A program made the translations under genes and the position numbers. Shown here in pieces: positions 21,537 through 31,020 of a DNA stretch of 64,000 bases; the first letter of the stretch is position 1, and each line of letters starts with the position of its first letter. The stretch is from assembly GCA_021527695.1 (NCBI GenBank), contig JAKFAO010000009.1, positions 806,001-870,000 of the forward strand, given 5' to 3'. The notes beneath the pieces are model-generated. The model was not told the DNA's origin and did not search any database. It saw only the letters and a list, made by a program, of their open reading frames with translations. The stretch is from Naematelia aurantialba (taxonomy: Eukaryota > Basidiomycota > Tremellomycetes > Tremellales > Naemateliaceae).

Positions 21537-23801
21537 CTAACCAACTCGCCGCTTCTTCCCATGCAACCGCCATAACCTATCATGCACAGTTGCCCTCGCG
21601 CTCGCCGCATCGATAAACGACGCGTAAGACCAGGTCAGATTTCGCGCTCCGACAAGCACCCCGTCGTTCCTACAGATGCGATCAGCATTGTGCCGAGACG
21701 TCGCCGATGCCGTCGTCAATTGTAGCAGGGTCCTCTAAGACTGACACTATCCGGCAGGCCGGGAAGATGAAAGGATGACATAGTATTAGACGTACCGTCC
21801 GATCTGTTCGGTCATCTCCCCTCGCAGTGTGTACCTCCTCGATACGCCCAAGAATCCATCTGCGACCTGTCCCATGCGCTGAACAGCCAACTCAAACTTG
21901 CCGTCTTGCGCTCCCTGGACCCACACCGCTGTCTCGTTCAGTGCGATGCTCGTGGTATTCAGCATGACGTCGCGCCACCAACCGGCCGACGATGGCGACA
22001 CTGTGATGCGGTGCTGCTGAAGAAACGTCTCTTGTGCCAGGTAGAGTGCTTGGGCCGTGGCATGCGTGCAGATGAACCTGTGCCCAATGAGAATGCGCAA
22101 ACGACCGTGAACATTGCTCGCAAAGTGAGGCTGGGAGGGTAAGCGTACCAGGGGTTCCCCGAACTGCTGCCAGCACCATCGTATACGTCTTCGACATAAC
22201 GTCCGAGTGCCCATCCCTCGATCCACGTGCCATTGTTGATCGGATACAGGCCCTCAAACGACCGGATGTACCTCCACAGCGAGTTGAGCGTGTCCGGATC
22301 GGCAGGCGACAGCCGTCCTGCAGATTGGACAATGGAGAGGGGAATCGCACAGTCCAGACCCGTCCGGCCAGGGACAGGGCCACCCGAGGCCAACAGACTG
22401 GCCACCCACGTAGGAGCATCGTCCGGAGTGGAGTTACGCAGGAATGACGGCATATCAGCGGAGAGAGTGGCCGCTTGGAGGCGATAGAATGCTGCGGCGC
22501 CGGCATCGTTCAAGCGGTCAGCGAGGTCGGCCCCCTCGTCCAAAGCTCGGAGAGACACCAGCCGAGTGAAGAGGTGGTGCCCGTACCTGGGATCGCTTTC
22601 AGCCTGACAAGTCCCTTGTACTGCGTGCGGAAGGCGGGTTGGATGAGACCTACACTTCTTCCCAGAGATCAAAGCCAGGCTCAGCCCAGCCGTTCGCTAC
22701 CTCTTCCAGATCATTCTTGATCACGAGGCCGACACTCCGCCAAGTGCTAGGGTTGTACAATTTCTCGCGGACGTAGGCGATGTCCGCAGGCCATCCACGA
22801 TCAAGCAGCATGTTGGCGTACGGGATCAACGCAATCGCACGAAGTGCAGGTCCGTCGCTGAGAAGTTAGCCATCTTCTGACGAAGCGACAACAGCAAACA
22901 ACGATCTCAACATAGCCGGTACACAGAACGCAGTACACACTTACCGTTGAGGACGTCCCCAATTACCGTCGAATGGAGTGAGATCGACGTTGAACTTTGG
23001 CTCGTTCAGACCCCCTGACCGCAAATTCCCCGACCGCGTTGAGAGGCCCTGCAAAACTGCTTGGGACGAGACGTAATCCCGCACCACGGCCTCGAACAGG
23101 CGTGCTTCGATGGGGGACCCAAACGGGCCCGTCAGCTTCGATTGGAGGGCTGATATCGTCAAAGCGGAATCGCGTGTCCACGTGAACTAGTCACGGTATC
23201 AGCGAGTCTGCGTTGTCTCCCAGCAAGTCCTGGAGCCCGAGTGCAGAGGATACCGGCGCCAAGTAATCCGTGATGGGGATAGAAAGGATCTTCGCACATA
23301 GTAGTTTGGTTGGCCTTTGACCTCGCCCCTACTTGGACTGGCGACGACAATCCCATCCAAAGCCCCAATGGCAGGACCAATATTGTTCAGTATCCGCCCC
23401 AATGCCGTCTCTTGTTCCTGGAGGATCCAGGCGCTCAGATTTCGCCGCCAACCACCCTCCCAGTAACATCCTTTGGACTGGTTGCAGTGCTTCAGGGGTC
23501 CGATTACCTGGCTCTTGTCGGGCCAAGCAAGCCAGCTGAGGGTGCCTGCTATCGCCAACGACACAAGCAAGGCGAAGCGCAGGCACACATGGCCCCTTCC
23601 AGGGGTATCGGGCAGGCGAGACTGACGCTTTGCTGGGAACCATCGTCAGTCTGTGCTCTTGAGCTCTCGTGAGAGTAAGGAGAAGGCGGTGGAATCCATC
23701 TGGTACTTGCCATGTAAACCTTGCAAAGCAGTCTCCGATTCGTCCTCCAGCCTCACGCCCTCAAAGCCAGCGAGGAGAGGCAACTTGCCATCCTCAGCCA
23801 T
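21537..23801 (-). CDS. GH15 glucoamylase, N-terminally membrane-anchored
   Basis: Seven exons: 23801-23720, 23632-23298, 23186-22945, 22857-22654, 22586-22149, 22077-21796 and 21669-21537, about 571 residues. A cytosolic N-terminus is followed by one hydrophobic helix (FALLVSLAIAGTLSWLAWP, about residues 43-61), suggesting a type II membrane protein or uncleaved anchor. GH15 signatures follow: [68 protein letters not shown]-type block, the general acid in GFDLWEEV, GNPWFICTHATAQALY, and the base region RGEMTEQIGRNDG. It would release glucose from starch or glycogen-like alpha-glucans. There is no C-terminal CBM20 starch-binding domain. It ends tail-to-tail with NKAP. Confidence 0.92.
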
Positions 23802-24042
23802 GCTTCCCCCTGGGCTGCAACCACCAGAGAATCCGCAGGCTACACTATCAAGTTCCGAGCACGTTGGTACTGAGAGCAGATGAACGAATCTCGTCAAAAC
23901 ATCAGAACTGGCGAGTAGTCACCGCGTCCAGCAAATCGTAGCCGGGGCTCCACGCTCACCACGTCATTTGGCAGCGTACGCAGATCGCCAGGATACTAAA
24001 ACGTCGAGATGTCACCCAGCGTTGACAACTCTTGACATTTAC

Positions 24043-24447
24043 ATGCTCACCATCTCCAGACGATTACTGTCGTCTCTTTCTACGCACACGTTCACATCCC
24101 CCACTGCCAAGATGGCGCCAGCACAGCCCGACGAGAAGCCTAGTGAGTGCCACACCCCACTCTGATCTTCCTCGCACAGTAGGGTGCGACAGGAAGACGC
24201 GGCAGTGAGGAGGAAGCAGTCGGGAGGCGGAATGGGAAGAGCTGAGCGCCAAAGCTGCTTCGGACTCAGAGACGATCCCATCAGAAGGTATGACGGAGAC
24301 AGCCACGCAGGCTGAGCCCGATGCCGCTGAAAAAGTTGAGGAGGTACGTTCCTCTTCTTGCCGAGCTAAGGGGGTTTCTGGGCTTTGGTCGCTGAATCGC
24401 GCTAGATGGAGAAGAAGGGAATGGACAACCTGCCTACTATCACGTAG
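24043..24447 (+). CDS. Small unknown protein, possibly mitochondrial
   Basis: Three exons fit: 24043-24142, 24210-24343 and 24406-24447, 91 residues. The N-terminus (MLTISRRLLSSLSTHTFTS) is basic, hydroxylated and free of acids, like a mitochondrial presequence. A second ATG at 24112 would skip it. The body is acidic (EAEWEELSAKAASDSE, AEPDAAEKVEE) and ends MEKKGMDNLPTIT. I do not recognise the family. The acceptor of exon 2 could also be 24213. It is divergent from the glucoamylase (241 bp) and its stop is 145 bp from the stop of the convergent E1 alpha gene. Confidence 0.5.
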
Positions 24448-24592
24448 ACTTGATGTCCAGAACAGGACAGCATCATACGAACGAGACAACAACAACTATG
24501 CATGACATGCAAGACGATCAATCCTATGCCCTCCGTGCCCTCATAGGGACCCATGGCACCCTTGCTAGCTGCCAAAACCAGCAAAACACCAC

Positions 24593-26602
24593 TCATGATC
24601 CCCGCCCATCACAGTCCATGACGTCTTCTCCTTCCTCCACAAACCGCTTGCGTTCCTTCCGCCACGGTTCCCAGACATCACCATACTTCTTCAACAACCG
24701 CCCCAGCTCTGCCCTCTGCTCCGTCTGTTCACCCGTCAGTTCCCTACTATTGTTGCGGAGTCCGGCACCCATGCCCCAGATGTTGACAAAACGACTCACA
24801 ATGACCGAAGGCACTTGCTCACCCTGCGCCACACCCCATACATCATTGAACATCTCCCCCAACTTGGGCTTTGGCAGTTTCTCCCCCCTCGAAAACGCCT
24901 TGAGCACGTCGCTCTTGTTTTTCATCAAGAGCGCCTTCTCTTCTGGTTCTGACCACCAGCCCTGCGAAACTAAGAATGTTCTGAACCGAAGGATAGGATT
25001 GTCTGCCATGTAAACGTCAGCTCACTTGAAGTAGACTTTGATCTGGGAATTTCAGGATACTCGCCAACTACAGTCCATTCTTTCACTTCATCAGCTGGGC
25101 GATATTTACTCGAATCGTCACTTGTCGAGTGATGACCGACGCGATACGTCATTGCCTCTACGAGCACTCCCTTCTTGCCCTCGACGGCACGGCGGCGGGC
25201 CTCGCGCACCGCAGAAAGGACCGCTAGGGCATCATTGCCGTCGACACGGATTGTATCGAGTCCGTAACCCGGTCCGCGAGAGGCAATACCGTCGCCTGCG
25301 TACTGATCAATGATCGGAGTGGATATGGCGAAGCTACCCAGTGCGTCCTTGTCAGCATGCGAGCCTGATACGAGGTCGTACACACCCGTTGTTGCGACAG
25401 AACCAGATGCAAGGCCCGCCAAGCACCGAGTTCATACCAAGCGCAGCGTGAAAGTCGCCTTCACTCGCCGCACCTAGGTACATCAGGGTACAAACTGAAT
25501 GCACACCTACCATCGCCGAAATAGCAGATCACACAATCACCCTGTCTCTCGTCATCCAGTTTGATCGCGTATGCAGCTCCGGCCGCTTGTGGCATTCTGA
25601 TCTCACGGAGTCAGCAGACAGACTCTGTTGTGAAACCCCACTGACTGCGTGGCAAGCGGGCTGGTAATGCTGTGAAAGCCGAATTCCGGGGCCGAGTAGT
25701 GGATTGGCATCATCCGACCCTTCGTTCCCAAGTCCTCCACGTTGCCGAAGCATTGCGCCATGAGTGCATTAAGGGTATATCCCCGGTACAACAGTGCGCC
25801 GCCTTCGCGCTACAGATCAAGTTTAGCCTCACCTTGAAACAATGCCGGAAACGAAGAACAAGCTGTGTTGCACTGTCTTGAAGACGTTGGAATTGAAGAG
25901 TAGAGGAGCAACGCACATATTGCCCAAAGATCTCGTCGTTCGGCAACATTCCTGCTGCTGACCCGATAATGGCTGCCTCTTCACCTGCAGATTGCATGTA
26001 GAACGAAATCCGACCCTGCCGTTGAGACTGGTACAGCACATTGTCGACAATAGGAATGAGGGTCATGATGCGGTACCTTAGGAGCATGAGGCGGACAGAC
26101 GATGCTACAGGCAGGGTCTTGCTTACATGCTGAGCGCTTCGTCTTTGGCAATCTAGAGAGTGTCAGGTTCGTAAGGCGACATACGCTGCGAGTGTTTGTA
26201 GACTTACCTCGGGGATCTTCGCACCTCGGGCGGGATTGCCCTCCTCATCCAGGACGCGATACGTTGGGATCGTCTTATAGTTAATCAGCAGCGAGCACGA
26301 AGAGCCTGACATCATCACGTCTTGAGCACCTGTCCTCTTGGGAGCTGCTGTCCATCCTTCCTTCCGTTCCTCTTCCTTCCTCCGTCCTTCCTTCCAAACT
26401 CCTTCTTCCGTTGTCCCATCTCCATTTGCTTCCTTATTTTTTCTTCCTCTGCCCTTCTCTTCACCTCCAATCCCACCTCTGCCGTTGGATGCTACGCTTT
26501 CTCTGAAGATCCAGGATGACGCACCTTGGCAACAGCATTAAAGAACCCCATCTCAGCAGTCCACCAACTTTCGTGCGTCCCTCTCCTGAGAGGACTGCTC
26601 AT
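24593..26602 (-). CDS. Branched-chain 2-oxoacid dehydrogenase E1 alpha subunit
   Basis: Ten exons: 26602-26525, 26273-26208, 26152-26127, 26076-25917, 25809-25646, 25596-25511, 25473-25386, 25333-25065, 25002-24815 and 24724-24593, about 418 residues. Landmarks: [68 protein letters not shown], the thiamine-diphosphate/Mg motif [17 protein letters not shown] to CRNNGFAIS, the phosphorylation loop [16 protein letters not shown], and FLVSQGWW. With E1 beta it decarboxylates Leu/Ile/Val-derived 2-oxoacids in the mitochondrial matrix. Exon 3 is only 26 nt. The intron between exons 8 and 9 has a GC donor. The predicted start gives no clear mitochondrial presequence, so an upstream exon in 26603-27000 may be missing; the true start is uncertain. 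Confidence 0.93.
26330..26475 (-). repeat. Polypurine/polypyrimidine tract in E1 alpha intron 1
   Basis: On the + strand a CCTTCCTTCC-like pyrimidine tract fills much of the first intron (26274-26524) of the E1 alpha gene. Confidence 0.75.
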
Positions 26603-27968
26603 CCTCCCCTGCCGAGCATGCCGTTCTGCCTGTGAACCAGGGACGTACAGCGGTTTTTGGTCCTGTACTGTTGACGCTACGGGGGCTTCGAAGGGCTGTA
26701 ATGGCGTTGGGTGGGGAAGGGGGGTGGACGTCGGTGTCTGGAGTCGCGGGGCGGTCGGTGGTGGTCCTGTTATCTACTTCTGTCAGGGATTGCACCATCA
26801 CATGGTCCTGCGGAGTGCCTGTAGAGTATTGGGAACAGATGTAGCTGGCACGCCGGGACCAGGAGGAGATTGGGGAGCATGGACGTACAAGGGATCGCGT
26901 CGATCTTGGGGCTGGAAGAGACGCGAGGGATTGTCGCGCACGACAATAGGTGCACAGTTTGGGCATCTTGGCGGGACAGGGGTTTGGCAAAGGCCCTCGG
27001 AATGATATGTAGCTATATATACTGGTATTGGGTCAATGACATGTTGGAATGGTTGCAGAACGAAAGACTTGTCACCGGGACAACCCCGGCTATTCATCGG
27101 AGAGAGCCGGAATGTGGGGCCCATCGAGGGCGTTGTCCAATGCAAGTGGCGAATTTGTGGATCGAAAGCTGTGAATTGGGTGCACGGGGGATGTTGGTCG
27201 TCGGAGCGAGTGAGCCCATGCTTATGGTGTTGGAGAGATTGAATGTGTTGCGCCTGATATCTATAACGAGTTGCAGTGACGCGACCTGGTTTATCCATCC
27301 TATAAATGGCCATCTCCCATGAACAATAGTACTCCGTGGCCGTCTCGGCCCCATCACACCAACTCCGTCAACCGCTGCAGAGCGTCTTCCACGGTTGGAT
27401 TCGGGAAGATCCCAACCGCCCATGGATCGGTGGTGTTGGCCCCGAATCCGACCAACTTTACCTTGAACTCCCTCGACGTTGTCCGCATGGATCAATTTTG
27501 CCCGACGTCATGCTCTTCGAATCCCCATGCCATCTCTTCCATGGGAGCGGGGAATTGTGAACTGCAGCGGTTCTTTCTGGTTCGATAGCATCGAAAAAAG
27601 TTTTCATCGTAAAGGAGGATTTGGAAAGGGGTGGAGTCAGCTTGGGTTCAGGGGAACGTAGTGAGGTTTGGGGAGGCAAGCTGGAGACTGGAACGCTCGA
27701 ATACCATAGTTGGAACCGAGGAAGACTCTGGTGCGGTTAAGCCTGGTGTGGACTTGTGATGGGTTGAGCGAGGAAGCAACCCAAGGAGGACAGGAGGAAG
27801 AAAGGATGGAATCGTCCAAACTGGTGGTACACGCGCCATTCATCATAACTCGGGCAAAATCCCAACTCAGAAAGATTAGTTACTACCCCCATCCAACCAT
27901 CAATGCAGTCCGAGGACACTTTTCGACAGCAGCATCCCTTCGATCCTTAATGGGCTAGTAGTGCCACG
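26603..27968. other. Lower-GC region with no supported gene
   Basis: Visibly less GC-rich than its surroundings. Several open frames of 60-170 codons overlap on both strands, but none shows a known motif or joins others with consistent splice phase. A minus-strand stretch starting near 26966 is Arg/Ser-rich and could carry the missing mitochondrial presequence exon of the E1 alpha gene. The last part is the promoter of the kinase-like gene. Confidence 0.5.
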
Positions 27969-29520
27969 ATGACCGAGAACGGCCAGAACAGCGGCCAAAA
28001 TGACGCGTACATGTCCGGGAGTAACATCAGCGTACGGTTGCCAAGCGGTCTACCCTTCTTGGCTCCTTGCAGCGTGATTGGTCCTACCGCTGACCACGAC
28101 TTGAGCGCCAACAACCCGTGCACCACGTCTTCGGCTCTGCCATCAAGCACTTGCACTAGTCTCACCCTCAGGATCGACCACGCCTACTCCCCGTTCACTA
28201 TGGCCGTTGTGTGCCGGGTCCAACCTGTCCTATCCACCCGACTCGTCGGTCACTCCGGCCCAAGCTCCGACGGATCGCTCAACGCGTCCCACATCCTGCC
28301 GTCCCAATGCATTCTCAAGCTCTACGACCGGAGGCGGATAACCAACTTCCGAGTCATGATGGACGAGGGCCGGCCCCACGATAAGGAGAAGGAGGAGGCT
28401 TACAGGTCGTATAGCCTTGATCCAGATAGGAGGACGTACGATTTCGGATCCGACAGCTATTGGGACGAGCCTGGCGCCACTGATGAAGGGGTATTTGAGG
28501 CTTACGTGGAGTACAAGTGCAAGCGAATGTTCGAGAATGAACTGGCGGCGTACGAGAGGCTGAGGGACATGCAAGGCTTATCGGTGCCGAAGTTGCTGGG
28601 CGTCATCGAGTACCACTTGCCACGTCAGTTACCGTCAGCAGTCGATGATGGACCCTCCACTGGTCGAGCGGACGCAGGCGATGTCGTCCACGGGCTGCTG
28701 CTCGAATATGTACCAGGCGTTACGCTCGGGCAGTACATATCCTCCAGCCTGACTGCCGATCTTCCCCTTCCGCCGTCCAAGCGCGACGAGATCGCGGACA
28801 TGTGCCAGCAAGCGATCGACCTCGTCAGTGCCGTCGGTGATCGCGGGGTGCTCAACGAAGACGTGAGGCTGGATAATATCCTGGTGCGGGCGGGCGGTCG
28901 AGGTATGCCTCGGAATCTGTTCCTGTCAACTCTGCTGTCGCTGATCCGAATTCTCCTGCTCAGAACTCGAAAATAGTCGACTCTCCAATCAACGGATTCC
29001 TTCAAAGCCCATCCAATTTCCCTCTTCAAGTCGCCTCGTGGCCATTGACTTTGGCACATCCCGGCTTCGGTACCCGGACGAGACAGACGAAGAGTGGAGA
29101 AGGGCGAAACAGGTCCAGGACGAAGACGGCGCGGTCGGATGGGGAATACAGAGTCTTCTCAAGGAATGTCTAGCGGCCCGAGTATCCGTCCACGGCCCGG
29201 AATCCGATCATGGAGCTGCGAACGCTGTGACTGGGGCGAACCATTTGGAGAATGCAGGGAGTGGAGATGAGAGTGTGGGTAAAACTCGTCGTTCAGCATC
29301 CAAGGACGATCGACGGGGAAGTCAGCTAGAGGTGTGGCTGTATACACCGAGCAGAAGGTGGGATAGGGTATTGGCAGAGGACGAGCAGAGGCATACGAGG
29401 CTGACGACGACTGGGGACTGTATAAAGCCAGGCGATGTGAGGCGCCTGATGGTAAGAAGTAGAGGGAGGGCGACAATAGACGCCGGTGGGAGTTGGGCCG
29501 CTCTTTCCGCAGCAAGCTAG
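27969..29520 (+). CDS. Protein kinase-like protein
   Basis: Two exons, 27969-28902 and 28964-29520, about 496 residues. After a Ser/Thr-rich N-terminus, kinase landmarks appear in order: ILKLYDRR (possible VAIK-type Lys), FENELAAYERL (helix C Glu), LLLEYVPGVTLGQYI (hinge), GVLNEDVRLDNILV (catalytic loop) and VAIDFGTSRLR (DFG). The catalytic Asp and Asn are kept but the usual His/Tyr of the HRD motif is Asn. A glycine-rich loop is not obvious. The C-terminal 120 residues (charged, LLKECLAARV...) are not typical of the kinase C-lobe. It may belong to the divergent fungal kinase-like/aminoglycoside-phosphotransferase-like proteins; substrate unknown. Confidence 0.75.
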
Positions 29521-29756
29521 TCTGCACGGGCATCATGTTTCTGCAGTGCATAGCACGGCATATGTGTTGTAGCCATGTATAATACTGCATGTATGTTATC
29601 CTCATGCTCGAGGACGGACAAGTGTCCTTGGGGGGCACTGTCGCCACCCAGAAACGCACGGGCCATTGTTTGTGGGTTTCGCGTCACCGTCCTCCACTCT
29701 GAAAGTCTGTCTCGCTCGTCTTACTCGTCTCCTTGCCACACTTGGTATGCGCTACA

Positions 29757-30700
29757 ATGTCCCCATCACCTCGGCCTGAATCGACTTTGAAGTACAGGGG
29801 CGATACTGAGACGGACGCTGGGGGGGAGACGACGCAGGATAAGGGCAAATCGCGGGCTAGTCCCTTTCCACCTCTGCCCATCCCAGCTGTCAAGGGGACG
29901 ATCGGTGGTATTGGTGCGTTCTGCGTTCTTGTCTGTCTCATTCTTGTCTCCCACATCCTTGCATTCCACATCCTTGCATTCCACATCCTTGCCTAATTCC
30001 ACATCCTTGCCTAATTCCGCATCCTTGCATTTCACATCCTTGTCTCCACATCCGTCCCTACGACACAGATCCGCCGTGCCCTGTGCAGAATCATGACATG
30101 GGGCTGGGCTCACAGGATCTAACGACGATAGAGAGTCCTCGGAGAAGCCAATTCTCGCCTTCCTATGTCGGTCGCGGCCACACGCGCGACTCGTCGTTCA
30201 GTACCGTGAGTCCCGCATCTCTCCCCGCTGGGCTGCCGTCGTTCTTTGATAGCTGCTCTTTCCTTCCCTCTTCTCTCCCCTCTTCCCTCTTCCCTCTTCT
30301 CTCCCCTCTTCCCTCTTTCCTCTTTCCTCTTTCCTCTTCCCTCTTCCTTCTTCCCTCTTCCCTCTTCCCTCTTCCCTCTCCGCTCTCCCCTCAACCCTGA
30401 ACCCATGGTCTTCCCACCTTCATCTCCCCTTGTCCAGAGGCAGCAGACTGACGTCGCCTTCCGCAGCTGACCTCTCAGATACATGGACCCACCGCTTCCT
30501 CCCCCACCCTCAGCACCGGTACCGCTACCCCAGGCTCATCACGTCCCGCCCTGACACCCGCTGGTCCCGCTGGTCCCTCGCCTCAGCCTGGGCCCGAGCG
30601 CGACCGGCCGGTCTTCCGTGCCGACCCAACGATGAAATCGTGCTTCGACTCGCTCAAGCTCGACGCGAAGGATCAGATCAAGACGCTGTTCCAAGTCTAG
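29757..30700 (+). CDS. Hypothetical protein, three exons
   Basis: Exons 29757-29913, 30069-30205 and 30479-30700 join in phase to 171 residues. The sequence is Ser/Pro/Thr-rich: FPPLPIPAVKGTIGG, then SQFSPSYVGRGHTRDSSF, and a C-terminal DPTMKSCFDSLKLDAKDQ helix. Both introns are filled by simple repeats (CATCCTTG-type in intron 1 and CCCTCTT in intron 2), so the splice solution is supported mainly by phase and GT..AG motifs. I see no known domain. It might be a conserved basidiomycete protein of unknown role. Confidence 0.55.
29938..30052 (+). repeat. CATCCTTGCATTCCA-type tandem repeat in intron
   Basis: Six or so imperfect units of (T)CCACATCCTTGCATT inside intron 1 of the hypothetical gene at 29757. 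Not CRISPR-like: there are no unique spacers. Confidence 0.85.
30252..30393 (+). repeat. CCCTCTT heptamer repeat in intron
   Basis: About twenty copies of CCCTCTT with variants (CCTCTTT) inside intron 2 (30206-30478) of the hypothetical gene. Confidence 0.9.
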
Positions 30701-30829
30701 GCGCTGTCCGACCTTGCACACCCGCTGGCCATGTCCAAACCTCCAGCAGCTCTCAGTTTCTGTTTCATACGTCTCAAACATCTCGGCACGCATAGCGAGA
30801 TATGCATATAATGACGCAGTGACACAAAC

Positions 30830-31000
30830 GTCACAATGACACAATTGACTCAATTGACACAATCATGTAATGACACAGTGACACAACGACACAATGACCA
30901 ATGACCAATGACACAATGACACAATGACATAATGACACAATGACACAATGAAAGAGATGCAATGGCACAATGACAGAGATGCAATGAACATGGCGACGCA
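30830..31000 (+). repeat. TGACACAA-type tandem repeat
   Basis: Many imperfect ATGACACA units in the 320-bp gap between the hypothetical gene and the convergent PI-PLC-like gene. No gene is seen in this gap. Confidence 0.85.
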
Positions 31001-31020
31001 ATGCAGTTAGTGTCCTTTTG

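Noticed and set aside
26798..27313. 171-codon minus-strand frame with CPNC
   Set aside because: No domain context for the CxxC pair, and equally long frames exist on the + strand in the same place.
29938..30052. Direct repeats resembling a CRISPR array
   Set aside because: Units are contiguous and have no unique spacers, and the locus is inside a eukaryotic intron.
30830..31000. Possible transposon remnant in the TGACACAA tract
   Set aside because: Only a short tandem repeat; no terminal inverted repeats, target-site duplication or transposase-like frame.
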